NCBI GenBank assembly: GCA_947630015.1
Contig: CANRFY010000008.1
Span: forward strand, 19,409 to 83,408
Direction: 5' to 3'
DNA from: an uncultured Clostridia bacterium
GTDB lineage: Bacteria; Bacillota; Clostridia; Oscillospirales; CAG-272
DNA: 64,000 nucleotides
A model generated the notes under the pieces. It was not told the DNA's origin, did not search any database, and was given only the letters and a program-made list of their open reading frames with translations. Both the position numbers and the translations under genes were made by a program. Within the stretch, counting starts at the first letter, position 1. Each line of letters begins with the position of its first letter. Below are positions 16,027-24,895 of the stretch, piece after piece.

Positions 16027-18492
16027 ATGGCAAATAAATTCACCGAAAAAGCGGCCGGCGCCGTAAGCCGCGCCGTCGAGTTCGCATCCGAACTCGGTCA
16101 CACCTACGTCGGCTCGGAGCATATCCTGCTCGGGCTGCTCGATACCGCCGACAGCGTCGGCGCAAAGCTGCTCTCTGAGCGCGGCGCGACGCTCGACGAA
16201 GCCGAGAGCATCGTTGCCAACATCTCCGGCACCGGCGACAGAAGCTCCGTTTCCGCCGCCGACATGACGCCGCGCACAAAAAAGATCATCGAGACGTCCG
16301 CGTATATATCGGCGCGCGTCGGTCACGGCTACATCGGCACTGAACATCTTCTCTGCGCGCTTCTGACCGAACGCGGCTGCGTCGCCGTCAAGGTCCTGTC
16401 CGCGATGGGAGTTTCCGTCGACGAGCTTCAGGCCGCCGTCGAATCGTTTCTCACGGGAGGCGCGTCCGCGCGCGACGACGCGGACGGATCGCTGTCCGGC
16501 GCGCCGCGCCAGGGACAGCGTCAGGGATCGTCCTCCATCAAGGGCGCACCCACGATCTCGCAGTACGGACGCGATCTGTGCGCGCTTGCACGCGATGGCA
16601 AGCTCGATCCGATCGTCGGGCGAAAAAAGGAAATGGACCGCGTGATCCAGATACTGTCGCGGCGCACTAAAAACAATCCGTGTCTGATCGGCGAACCCGG
16701 CGTCGGCAAGACCGCCGTTGTCGAGGGACTTGCGGAAATGATCGTCGACGGCTCGGTCCCCGAGACGCTGCGCGATAAGACGATCGTGACGCTCGATATC
16801 TCGTCTATGGTGGCGGGCGCGAAGTACAGGGGCGAATTCGAGGAACGCCTTAAGGGCGTCATGTCCGAGGTCGTCAAAAATCCGAACATCATCCTCTTCA
16901 TCGACGAGATCCATACCATAATCGGCGCGGGCGCCGCGGAGGGCGCCGTCGACGCGGCGAACATTTTGAAGCCGGCGCTCGCCAGAGGCGAGATACAGAT
17001 CATCGGCGCGACTACGATCGACGAGTACCGCCGCCATATCGAGCATGACGCGGCGCTCGAGCGCCGCTTCCAGTCGGTGCTTGTCGGCGAGCCGACGCCG
17101 GAGGAAGCGATCGAGATACTGCGCGGGCTTCGCGACAAATACGAGGCTCATCATAAGCTGAAAATATCGGATGAGGCGATCGAGGCCGCCGTCAGGCTGT
17201 CCGTTCGCTACATCAGCGACAGATTTCTTCCCGACAAGGCGATCGATCTCATCGACGAGGCCGCGTCGCGTATGCGCATCTCAAACGTGACGCCGCCGGA
17301 CGAGGTGCGCCGCCTCGAGGATGAGCTTGCGCGCGCAAGCAAGGAAAAGGAGGAAGCCGTGCGCGGACAGGATTTCGAGCGCGCCGCGTCGTGCCGCGAC
17401 CGCGAGCGCGAGATCAAATCCGAGCTTTCGGAGAAGCAGTCGGCGTGGAAATCGGCCTCCGACGGCAAAACGCTCACGGTAGGCGAGAATGAGATCGCCG
17501 AGATCGTCACTGCATGGACGGGCATCCCCGTGGCAAAGCTCGCCGAAACAGAGGGCGAACGTCTGCTTCATCTTGAAGATATACTAAAGGAGCGCGTGAT
17601 CGGTCAGGACGCCGCCGTCGCGTCTGTCGCGCGCGCGATCCGCCGCGGACGCACGGGACTCAAGGACCCGAACCGCCCCGTCGGCTCGTTCATCTTTCTT
17701 GGGCCGACAGGCGTCGGCAAAACCGAGCTTTCCAAGGCGCTCGCCGAGGTCATGTTCGGCGACGAATCGGCGATGATACGCGTCGATATGTCCGAATACA
17801 TGGAGAGCCATTCGACCTCGAAGCTGATCGGATCGCCTCCGGGTTACGTCGGCTATGACGAGGGCGGCCAGCTCACCGAGAAGATACGCCGCCATCCTTA
17901 CTCCGTCGTACTGTTCGACGAGATCGAAAAAGCGCATCCCGACGTGTTCAACATCCTTTTGCAGATACTCGACGACGGCATCCTTACCGACGCGCAGGGA
18001 CGGCGCGTCGATTTCAAGAACACCGTCATCATCATGACGTCAAACGTCGGCGCGTCCGGAATCACCGAGCATAGACCGCTCGGCTTCTCCGACTCGGCGT
18101 CGCCCGACGACGAGCATGAGCGCATCTCGCAGTCGGTGACGGAATCTCTCAAACGCACGTTCAAGCCCGAATTCCTCAACCGCATCGACGAGATCATCGT
18201 GTTCAACAAGCTTGACGACGACTGCGTGAAGCGGATCGCGGCATTGATGCTCGACCGCGTCCGCCGCCGCATCGCGGAGCGCGGCGTCACGGTCACGTTC
18301 GGCGACGACGTTACGGCGCTCGTCGCGCGCGAGGGATTCGATCCCGCATACGGCGCGCGTCCGATACGCCGCGCCGTCGTGAGACTTGTCGAGGACACGT
18401 TCTCCGAGGCGATGCTCGACGGCACCGTTCATGAGGGCGACAATGTTTCGGCCTCCGTCGAGGACGGCAAGGTCGTTTACAAAAAGGCGTAA
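16027..18492 (+). CDS. clpC: ATP-dependent Clp protease ATPase subunit ClpC
   Basis: 821 residues, ATG 16027 with GGAAG eight bases upstream. Two Clp N-domain repeats (1-145), AAA-1 with GEPGVGKT Walker A and ILFIDEIHT Walker B, a middle domain with a UVR-type segment (EEAVRGQDFERAASCRDRE, about 440-465) and AAA-2 with GPTGVGKTELSKALAE and VVLFDEIEKAH. This is the hexameric unfoldase that feeds ClpP and recognises phospho-arginine through its N-domain. It is the last gene of the CtsR operon; radA and disA, frequent followers in Bacillus, are absent. Confidence 0.97.
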   Translation: MANKFTEKAAGAVSRAVEFASELGHTYVGSEHILLGLLDTADSVGAKLLSERGATLDEAESIVANISGTGDRSSVSAADMTPRTKKIIETSAYISARVGHGYIGTEHLLCALLTERGCVAVKVLSAMGVSVDELQAAVESFLTGGASARDDADGSLSGAPRQGQRQGSSSIKGAPTISQYGRDLCALARDGKLDPIVGRKKEMDRVIQILSRRTKNNPCLIGEPGVGKTAVVEGLAEMIVDGSVPETLRDKTIVTLDISSMVAGAKYRGEFEERLKGVMSEVVKNPNIILFIDEIHTIIGAGAAEGAVDAANILKPALARGEIQIIGATTIDEYRRHIEHDAALERRFQSVLVGEPTPEEAIEILRGLRDKYEAHHKLKISDEAIEAAVRLSVRYISDRFLPDKAIDLIDEAASRMRISNVTPPDEVRRLEDELARASKEKEEAVRGQDFERAASCRDREREIKSELSEKQSAWKSASDGKTLTVGENEIAEIVTAWTGIPVAKLAETEGERLLHLEDILKERVIGQDAAVASVARAIRRGRTGLKDPNRPVGSFIFLGPTGVGKTELSKALAEVMFGDESAMIRVDMSEYMESHSTSKLIGSPPGYVGYDEGGQLTEKIRRHPYSVVLFDEIEKAHPDVFNILLQILDDGILTDAQGRRVDFKNTVIIMTSNVGASGITEHRPLGFSDSASPDDEHERISQSVTESLKRTFKPEFLNRIDEIIVFNKLDDDCVKRIAALMLDRVRRRIAERGVTVTFGDDVTALVAREGFDPAYGARPIRRAVVRLVEDTFSEAMLDGTVHEGDNVSASVEDGKVVYKKA

Positions 18493-18500
18493 CTTAAATG

Positions 18501-18543
18501 ATCCCCGCCGGACGGGATATTCCCCGTCCGGCGGGGATTTTGC
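18501..18543 (+). terminator. Rho-independent terminator of the ctsR operon
   Basis: Sixteen-bp GC-rich stem (ATCCCCGCCGGACGGG with complement) and a short T tract. Confidence 0.85.
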
Positions 18544-18681
18544 GCGTCCGACGCCTTTTTTACTGCGAAAACGATGTAATTTTTCAAAAAATCCCCTTAA
18601 GCATACGCCGTATTTGGCGCGCAAATGTAAAAAATACACAATTATTTTTAGCATTATCCCTCATATTCGTCATAACGTCAA

Positions 18682-18709
18682 TTGAAAAAAGTCGAAGATA
18701 GAGTAAAAT
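18682..18709 (+). promoter_or_regulatory. Promoter of xpt
   Basis: TTGAAA, 16 bp, TAAAAT; leader of about 25 nt, too short for a purine riboswitch. Confidence 0.6.
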
Positions 18710-18740
18710 TATTGTATGAACCGATGTGGGGTAATGGCGT

Positions 18741-19322
18741 ATGATTTCGCTTGAAAACAAGATCATGACCGAGGGCAGGATCGCGAAAGGCGATGTCCTT
18801 CGTGTCGACAGTTTTCTGAATCACAAAATCGACGTGCGATTTCTTTGTGAGATCGGACGCGAATTTCATAGGCTTTTCTCGGACTGCGGGGTCAACAAGA
18901 TACTGACTGTCGAATCTTCCGGCATAGGTGTGGCTTGTATGACCGCGCAGTTTTTTGATTGCCCCGTGCTTTTCGCCAAGAAATCGAAAAGCTCCAATAT
19001 CTCAAGCGAAGTCTATACGGCAGTCGCCCATTCGTACACGCACGGCAACGACAATACGTTGACCGTCAGCAAGGAATATCTCACGCCTGACGACATCGTT
19101 TTGATCATCGACGACTTCCTCGCGCGCGGAGAAGCGCTCCGCGCCCTCGTCGACATCGTATCGCAGTCGGGCGCGCGTCTTGTCGGCTGCGGCGCCGTCA
19201 TCGAAAAGAAATATCAGGGCGGCGGGGACGAGCTTCGCGGACGCGGCATTCGCGTCGAATCGCTCGCGATGATCGAGTCGATGAGCGAGGACGGGATCGT
19301 ATTCGCGCATCAGGCGCGCTGA
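18741..19322 (+). CDS. xpt: Xanthine phosphoribosyltransferase
   Basis: 193 residues, the usual Xpt length. The N-terminal ISLENKIMTEGRIAKGDVLRVDSFLNHKID is diagnostic for Xpt, and the PRPP-binding loop IVLIIDDFLARGEA is intact. It converts xanthine plus PRPP to XMP in purine salvage. The downstream BMP nucleoside ABC genes suggest one salvage cluster. The ribosome site is weak (GTGGGG), and the short leader has no guanine riboswitch, which is unusual for xpt in this phylum. Confidence 0.94.
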   Translation: MISLENKIMTEGRIAKGDVLRVDSFLNHKIDVRFLCEIGREFHRLFSDCGVNKILTVESSGIGVACMTAQFFDCPVLFAKKSKSSNISSEVYTAVAHSYTHGNDNTLTVSKEYLTPDDIVLIIDDFLARGEALRALVDIVSQSGARLVGCGAVIEKKYQGGGDELRGRGIRVESLAMIESMSEDGIVFAHQAR

Positions 19323-19357
19323 ATCACGTTGTCATCGGGGATCTTCCCCGCGGACAT

Positions 19358-19373
19358 ATATTATCGATAATAT
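19358..19373 (+). promoter_or_regulatory. 16-bp perfect palindrome before the BMP gene
   Basis: ATATTATCGATAATAT ends at the base before the GGAGG ribosome site. Could be an operator or a weak hairpin; a GC hairpin (CGGGGATCTTCCCCG) lies just upstream. Confidence 0.4.
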
Positions 19374-19386
19374 GGAGGAAATCAGA

Positions 19387-20715
19387 ATGTTAAGGAAGTT
19401 TATTTCCGTAATGCTCGTATGCGCTATGGCTCTCTGCGTATTCGCCGGCTGCTCCGACGAACAGGCGGCTGAGGCGTTCGGTACGAGCGGAACAAAGGAG
19501 CTTTGCAAGTCCGGCGTAGTTTCGACCGTCGCATCCGAGGTGGCGGAAGGCACGAAGGTCGATCTTAAGATCGGCGTCGTTCTTATCGGCGACAACACCG
19601 AGACGTACTCGAAGGCTCACATCGACGGCATCAGAACGGCTTGCGAGAATCTCGGCATCGATCCCGACGATTCCGAGCAGGTCATCTGGAAGATGACGGT
19701 CGGCGAGGACGCCGCTTGCGCGACGGCTCTCGACGAGCTTGTGGCTCAGGGCTGCAACCTCATCTTCACGAATTCCTACGGTCATCAGACGTACACTCAG
19801 GCCGCTGCGGAGAAGTACAAGGATCAGGATATCCAGTTCGTCGCAATGACGGGCGATACGGCTATATCCTCCGGCCTTGACAATTTGTCGAACGCGTTCA
19901 CCGAGGTCTATGAGGCCCGCTATGTCTCCGGCGTCGTCGCAGGCATGAAGCTCAAGGAGCTTGTCGACGCGGGCAAGATCACGGACAAGAACATGGATGC
20001 AGACGGCAACATCAAGATCGGCTATGTCGGCGCTTATCCGTTCGCAGAGGTCGTTTCCGGCTACACCGCATTCTATCTCGGCGTCAAGAGCGTCGTCGAA
20101 AACGTGTCGATGAGCGTATCCTACACGTCGTCGTGGCATGACAGCGACAAGGAAGCCGAGGCTGCAAGAAGCTTCATCAGCGACGGCTGCGTCATCATCA
20201 GCCAGCACGCTGACTCCGAGGGCGCTCCCATGGCTGTTCAGAACGCATATAACGAGGGTACGGTCGTTTACTCCGTAAGCTACAACGTCGATCTCACCAG
20301 CATTGGCGAGGCGATACTCACCTCCGCTACGAACAACTGGGCCGTTTACTATGAATATGCGATCAAAACGGCAATGAACGGCGGCAAGATCGCAACGAAC
20401 TGGATCGGCGGTTATGAGCAGGACGCAGTTAAGATCACGACGCTCGGCAGTCAGGCTGCGGCAGGCACCGAGGAAAAGGTCAACGAAGTGATCGCGGCCA
20501 TCAAAGCCGGAACGCTTCACGTATTCGACACATCCAAATTCACCGTCGGCGGCAAGAACGTGACATGGGCTTACGCTACCGACAGCGACGGCGACTTCAA
20601 CTACGACTGCAACAACGTAGTCGCAGACGGCTATTATCACGAATCGTATACGCAGAGCGCTCCTTCGTTCACTCTCCGTATTGACGGCATCACGGAGCTG
20701 AACACCGGCAACTGA
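19387..20715 (+). CDS. BMP-family nucleoside ABC transporter, substrate-binding lipoprotein
   Basis: 442 residues from ATG 19387 (GGAGG eight bases upstream). Signal peptide with lipobox FAGC (Cys 21). The periplasmic-binding fold follows the BMP/PnrA pattern: DLKIGVVLIGDN, AHIDGIRTACENLG, GCNLIFTNSYGH, YEARYVSGVVAGMKL, KIGYVGAYPFAEVVSGYTAF and GGYEQDAVKI. PnrA-like proteins bind purine nucleosides. Codon choice is more optimised than in neighbours (many GCT, AAG, GAG), suggesting high expression. Followed by a hairpin that should partly terminate, giving more binding protein than transporter. Confidence 0.93.
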   Translation: MLRKFISVMLVCAMALCVFAGCSDEQAAEAFGTSGTKELCKSGVVSTVASEVAEGTKVDLKIGVVLIGDNTETYSKAHIDGIRTACENLGIDPDDSEQVIWKMTVGEDAACATALDELVAQGCNLIFTNSYGHQTYTQAAAEKYKDQDIQFVAMTGDTAISSGLDNLSNAFTEVYEARYVSGVVAGMKLKELVDAGKITDKNMDADGNIKIGYVGAYPFAEVVSGYTAFYLGVKSVVENVSMSVSYTSSWHDSDKEAEAARSFISDGCVIISQHADSEGAPMAVQNAYNEGTVVYSVSYNVDLTSIGEAILTSATNNWAVYYEYAIKTAMNGGKIATNWIGGYEQDAVKITTLGSQAAAGTEEKVNEVIAAIKAGTLHVFDTSKFTVGGKNVTWAYATDSDGDFNYDCNNVVADGYYHESYTQSAPSFTLRIDGITELNTGN

Positions 20716-20735
20716 TCCGTAATATCCAAGGTGAA

Positions 20736-20776
20736 ATAGGGGAAATCGAAAATATCCGATTTCCCCTATACTCTTT
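20736..20776 (+). terminator. Intra-operon attenuating hairpin
   Basis: Perfect 13-bp stem (ATAGGGGAAATCG with complement) and short T tract (CTCTTTT) between binding protein and ATPase genes; likely partial terminator or 3' stabiliser. Confidence 0.65.
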
Positions 20777-20791
20777 TATGTGAGGGATAAC

Positions 20792-22402
20792 TTGAAAGAC
20801 AATAACTGCGACATGGAAGCGCGCACGGAGGCTGCATCCGCGCCGAACGGCTGCGCCGTTCGGCTGACGGGGATAACGAAACGGTTCGGCTCCGTGACGG
20901 CAAACAGCAATATCACGATGGACGTCAGGCGCGGCGAGGTTCTCGCGCTGCTCGGCGAAAACGGCTCGGGCAAGACGACGCTGATGAATATGCTCTCCGG
21001 CATCTACTACCCCGACGAGGGTACGATCGAGATAAACGGCGAGGCGGCGTCGATCAGATCGCCGAAGGACGCGTTCGATCTCGGCATCGGCATGATACAT
21101 CAGCATTTCAAGCTCGTCGACGTGTTCACCGCCGCGGAAAATATCGTACTCGGGCTGCCCGGCAAGTCGTCGCTCAATATGCGCGCCGTCCGCGAACGCA
21201 TACTTGAAATCTGCAAAAAATACGGCTTCGACGTCGATCCCGACCGCAAGGTCTACAATATGAGCGTCAGCGAAAAGCAGACGCTCGAGATCGTAAAGGT
21301 GCTTTACCGCGGCGCGGATATACTGATCCTCGACGAGCCGACGGCCGTTTTGACGCCGCAGGAGACGGAACGCCTCTTCGACGTCATCCGCAATATGCGC
21401 GCCGACGGCAAATCGATCATCATCATAACGCACAAGCTGCACGAGGTCATGGAGATATCGGACCGCGTCGCGATACTGCGGCGCGGCGAATACATAACGA
21501 CGCTCGAAACGAAGGACGCCGACGAAAAGACGCTCGCGGAGGCGATGGTCGGCGAGAAGCTTTCGCTCAACATAGACAGGCCCGAGCCTCACGGACTCGT
21601 AAAGCGCCTCGAGGTCAAGGGGCTGTCGTGCGTCGATCCCGAGGGCGTCCCGACGCTTACGGACATATCGTTCTCCGCCTACGGCGGAGAGATTCTCGGC
21701 GTCGCGGGCATATCGGGCTGCGGTCAGCGCGAGCTGCTCGAATCTATCGCGGGACTTGAATCGACGCTTCCCGGGAGCAGCGTTCTTTATTATCCCGACG
21801 ACGGCGAGCCGGAGGAGCTTATCGGAAAATCGCCGCGCGAGATACGGTCGCTCGGCGTAGCTTTGTCGTTCGTGCCGGAGGACAGGCTCGGCATGGGACT
21901 CGTCGGATCGATGGGTATGACTGACAACATGATGCTCAAGAGCTACAACTCGGGCGCGCCCGTTTTCCTGCATAAAAAGGACCCGTCCGCGCTCGCCGGT
22001 TCCGTGCGCGACGATCTCGGCGTCGTTACGCCGTCGCTGTCGACGCCGGTGCGCCGCCTTTCCGGCGGCAACGTGCAGAAGGTGCTTGTCGGCCGCGAGA
22101 TCGCGGAGGCGCCCACGGTGCTTATGACGGCATACGCCGTGCGCGGGCTTGACATCAACACGTCTTACGCGATATACAAGCTTTTAAACGAGCAGAAGGA
22201 AAAGGGCGTCGCCGTCATCTATGTCGGCGAGGATATCGACGTTCTGCTCGAGCTGTGCGACAGGATATTGATCCTCTGCGGAGGCGTCGTCTCCGGCATC
22301 GTCGACGCCGCCTCAGCTACGAAGGAGGAGATCGGTCTTTACATGACGAAGGCGGGCGGTCCGTCCCCCGCCCCGTCCGAGAAAGGAGATGACGTTTGTT
22401 GA
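20792..22402 (+). CDS. Nucleoside ABC transporter ATPase (two NBDs, BmpC/RnsA type)
   Basis: 536 residues from TTG 20792 (GAGGG five bases upstream; an in-frame GTG at 20780 lacks a ribosome site). NBD1: GENGSGKTT, signature NMSVSEKQ, ILILDEPTAVLTP with catalytic Glu. NBD2: GISGCGQRE (degenerate Walker A), LSGGNVQK signature, and VLMTAYAVRGLDI where Walker B should be, with no Asp-Glu pair, so only NBD1 looks hydrolytic. This asymmetry is usual in BMP-type and ribose-type fused ATPases, but the Met-Thr-Ala-Tyr sequence is further degraded than AxPTRGLD. Couples to the two permeases that follow. Confidence 0.93.
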   Translation: MKDNNCDMEARTEAASAPNGCAVRLTGITKRFGSVTANSNITMDVRRGEVLALLGENGSGKTTLMNMLSGIYYPDEGTIEINGEAASIRSPKDAFDLGIGMIHQHFKLVDVFTAAENIVLGLPGKSSLNMRAVRERILEICKKYGFDVDPDRKVYNMSVSEKQTLEIVKVLYRGADILILDEPTAVLTPQETERLFDVIRNMRADGKSIIIITHKLHEVMEISDRVAILRRGEYITTLETKDADEKTLAEAMVGEKLSLNIDRPEPHGLVKRLEVKGLSCVDPEGVPTLTDISFSAYGGEILGVAGISGCGQRELLESIAGLESTLPGSSVLYYPDDGEPEELIGKSPREIRSLGVALSFVPEDRLGMGLVGSMGMTDNMMLKSYNSGAPVFLHKKDPSALAGSVRDDLGVVTPSLSTPVRRLSGGNVQKVLVGREIAEAPTVLMTAYAVRGLDINTSYAIYKLLNEQKEKGVAVIYVGEDIDVLLELCDRILILCGGVVSGIVDAASATKEEIGLYMTKAGGPSPAPSEKGDDVC

Positions 22403-23508
22403 AGGATCAAACCGCAAAAACAGAATCTAAGCGCGATCCCCTCGTTCGCCTCGTGAAGCGCGACTCCGTATCGGCGGCGCGTTCCGTGATTGTTCACGCG
22501 GCGGCGATACTGCTCGCGATGCTCGTATGCGGCATATTCTTTGTGATCGTGACCGATTCGTCCATAATCGAGATATATTCGGCGATGGTATCCGGCACGA
22601 TCCGCAACAGCATCACCGTCAACTCGTTCTTCAAGGAAGCGTGTATGCTGCTCATTATCGCTGTCGGACTCGCGCCCGCGTTCAAGATGAGCTTCTGGAA
22701 CGTCGGCGGACAGGGTCAGGTGCTTGCGGGCGGAATGGCGGCCGCTATGTGGCTTTACTATCTCGGCAACAAGCTGCCGAACGCCGCCATAATCCCGCTG
22801 ATGATCATAAGCGCCGCCGTCGGCGGCGGCATATGGGCGCTCGTTCCCGCAATTTTCCGCGTGAAATTTTCAACGAACGAGACGCTTTTCACGCTGATGA
22901 TGAACTACATCGCGATCCAGCTCGTGAAATATCTGCGCATCACATGGAGTCCCATACACGCGCTCGGCATGATCAGCCGCAAGGCCGGTTCGATGCCTTC
23001 CCTGTTCGGCAATCAAAACGGCTGGATATACGTCATCGCCGCCGTCGCGGTCATTATGATGTACGTATACATGAACAAGACGAAGCACGGATATGAGATA
23101 TCCGTCGTCGGCGAGGCGCCGAACACGGCGCGATATGCGGGGATCAGCGAATTCCGCGTCATAATCCGCACCGCGTTCATTTCCGGCGCGATCTGCGGGC
23201 TGGCGGGATTCCTCTACGTCTCGGCGATAGATCACACGATCTCCGAGACGATGGGAGGCGGCTACGGCTTCACCGCCGTGATCGTCGCGTGGCTTGCAAA
23301 ATTCAATCCGATCTTCATGACGCTGATCTCGATGCTGATCTCGTTTATCCGTTCGGGATCGAGCGAGATCGTCAGCCGAAACACGACGACGCTCGATTCG
23401 TCGATCGCGAACATCAACATCGGAATATTCCTGTTCTTCATGCTCGGCTGCGAGTTTTTCCTGAATTACAAGATCGTATTCCGCGGCGGAAAGGAGGCCG
23501 GTAAATGA
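22396..23508 (+). CDS. Nucleoside ABC transporter permease 1
   Basis: 370 residues, TTG 22396 overlapping the ATPase stop, with AGGAG seven bases upstream. About nine membrane segments. BPD_transp_2-type core: KMSFWNVGGQGQVLAGGMAA, FSTNETLFTLMMNYIAIQL and the EAA-like loop NTARYAGISEFRVIIRTAFISG. It forms half of the channel of the BMP-type nucleoside importer. Confidence 0.92.
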   Translation: MLKDQTAKTESKRDPLVRLVKRDSVSAARSVIVHAAAILLAMLVCGIFFVIVTDSSIIEIYSAMVSGTIRNSITVNSFFKEACMLLIIAVGLAPAFKMSFWNVGGQGQVLAGGMAAAMWLYYLGNKLPNAAIIPLMIISAAVGGGIWALVPAIFRVKFSTNETLFTLMMNYIAIQLVKYLRITWSPIHALGMISRKAGSMPSLFGNQNGWIYVIAAVAVIMMYVYMNKTKHGYEISVVGEAPNTARYAGISEFRVIIRTAFISGAICGLAGFLYVSAIDHTISETMGGGYGFTAVIVAWLAKFNPIFMTLISMLISFIRSGSSEIVSRNTTTLDSSIANINIGIFLFFMLGCEFFLNYKIVFRGGKEAGK

Positions 23509-24503
23509 ACACGCTGATTAGCTGGCTCCACAGCTCGATCATATACGGCACCGTCATCATGTTCGGGGCGCTCGGCGAGATTCTGACCGAAAAGAGCGGC
23601 CATTTGAATCTCGGGGTCCCGGGTCTGATGTATCTCGGCGGATTCGCCGGCTTTGCCGGCGCGTTCACATACGAGCGCTCGACAGATTCGCCAAGCAAGC
23701 TGCTCATGATCATAATACCGCTTCTGTGCGCGTTTTTCGCCGCGCTGCTCGGCGGACTTCTCTACAGCTTTTTGACCGTCACGCTCCGCGCGAATCAGAA
23801 CGTCACGGGTCTTGCGCTCACGTCGCTCGGCGTCGGCGTCGGCACGTTCGGAAGCGCGCGCCTTCTCAGCGTTACTGGCAGTCAGAGCTATTCGGTCGCA
23901 TCCGCGACGAGCGCCGTTTACACGGCGAATCTCAACTCTGTCTTCAATCTGGGCGCATTCGGACAGATTCTTTTATCATACGGATTTCTCACATACGCCG
24001 CGATCGCGCTCGCCATATTGATGAATTATTTTCTCATGCACACGCGGCGCGGGCTTAATCTGCGCGCCGTCGGCGAGGATCCCGGCACCGCGGACGCCGC
24101 CGGCATAAACGTGACGCTGTACAAATACGTCGCGACGTGCGTGGGCGGCGGCATATGCGGCGTCGGCGGATTATACTACATCATCGAATACAGCAGCGGC
24201 AAATGGTCGTCGCAGAACGGACTCGAGGCGATCGGATGGCTCGCCGTCGCGCTCGTCATATTCTCGACGTGGAAGCCGAAAAACGCGATTCCCGCGTCGT
24301 ATCTGTTCGCCCTTCTCTTCTGGATGGCGACGAATCTCCCGACGCTGACCGGCATCCGCATCTCGACGTCAGTGACCGAGCTGCTGAAAATGACGCCTTA
24401 CGTCGTGACGATCCTCGTGCTTGTGATCGCAAGCACGCGAAAGAAAAAGGAGAATCAGGGACCGGCGTCGCTCGGACGCTCATATTTCCGCGAGGAACGG
24501 TGA
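23505..24503 (+). CDS. Nucleoside ABC transporter permease 2
   Basis: 332 residues, overlapping permease 1 by 4 bp (ATGA). About eight to nine membrane segments. Motifs GALGEILTEKSGHLNLGVPG and GLNLRAVGEDPGTADAAGINVTLYKY match the second permease (RnsD type). It ends the five-gene xpt-BMP cluster just before two repeat copies. Confidence 0.92.
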   Translation: MNTLISWLHSSIIYGTVIMFGALGEILTEKSGHLNLGVPGLMYLGGFAGFAGAFTYERSTDSPSKLLMIIIPLLCAFFAALLGGLLYSFLTVTLRANQNVTGLALTSLGVGVGTFGSARLLSVTGSQSYSVASATSAVYTANLNSVFNLGAFGQILLSYGFLTYAAIALAILMNYFLMHTRRGLNLRAVGEDPGTADAAGINVTLYKYVATCVGGGICGVGGLYYIIEYSSGKWSSQNGLEAIGWLAVALVIFSTWKPKNAIPASYLFALLFWMATNLPTLTGIRISTSVTELLKMTPYVVTILVLVIASTRKKKENQGPASLGRSYFREER

Positions 24504-24513
24504 CGGTATAAGT

Positions 24514-24682
24514 TTTCGGGGCGCTGCCCCGCACCCCGCTTAAGGGAAACTTTCCGCAAGCGGAAAGTTTCCCTTAAGAATCCCCGCAAAACTTTCCCTA
24601 CAAAGGTTATAGGGCAAGTGTGTTCAACTCTGCGATGCACGTTCGTGCAAGGGCGAAGTAGTCGCGCGAGCGCGAACACCGA
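24514..24682 (+). repeat. Dispersed structured repeat, copy E
   Basis: Hairpin 1 CGGGGC-GCT-GCCCCG; hairpin 2 TTAAGGGAAACTTTCCGC-AA with complement (different stem from copies B and C); third module GTGTTCAACTC...GAGCGCGAACACCG. Confidence 0.85.
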
Positions 24683-24844
24683 TTTTCGGGGCGCTACCCC
24701 GAACCCTGACTTAAGGAACTTCTTATAAGAAGTTCCTTAAGAATCTTCAAGAATTTTTATTACAGGGATTATAGGGCAAGTGTGTTCGACTCTGCGATGC
24801 ACGTTTGTGCAAGGGCGAAGCAGCCGCGCGGGGTGCGAACATCG
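24683..24844 (+). repeat. Dispersed structured repeat, copy F
   Basis: Hairpin 1 mutated on one arm (GGGGC-GCT-ACCCC, still G-U compatible), hairpin 2 TTAAGGAACTTC palindrome, third module GTGTTCGACTCTGCGATGC...GGTGCGAACATCG. In tandem with copy E. Confidence 0.85.
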
Positions 24845-24853
24845 AATTATAAC

Positions 24854-24886
24854 AAAAAAGCCTCGGCTGCGCCGAGGCTTTTTTAT
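24854..24886. terminator. Bidirectional terminator
   Basis: AAAAAAGCCTCGGC-TGC-GCCGAGGCTTTTTT between convergent genes. Confidence 0.85.
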
Positions 24887-24895
24887 CGGGGTTTA

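Noticed and set aside
15892..17154. 420-residue minus-strand frame over mcsB/clpC
   Set aside because: Antisense to a conserved operon; no ribosome site and no recognisable motif.
18544..18740. Purine riboswitch upstream of xpt
   Set aside because: I found no aptamer core and the promoter leaves a leader of only about 25 nt.
20690..21973. 427-residue minus-strand frame
   Set aside because: Shadow of the ABC ATPase gene, which has all ABC motifs on the plus strand.
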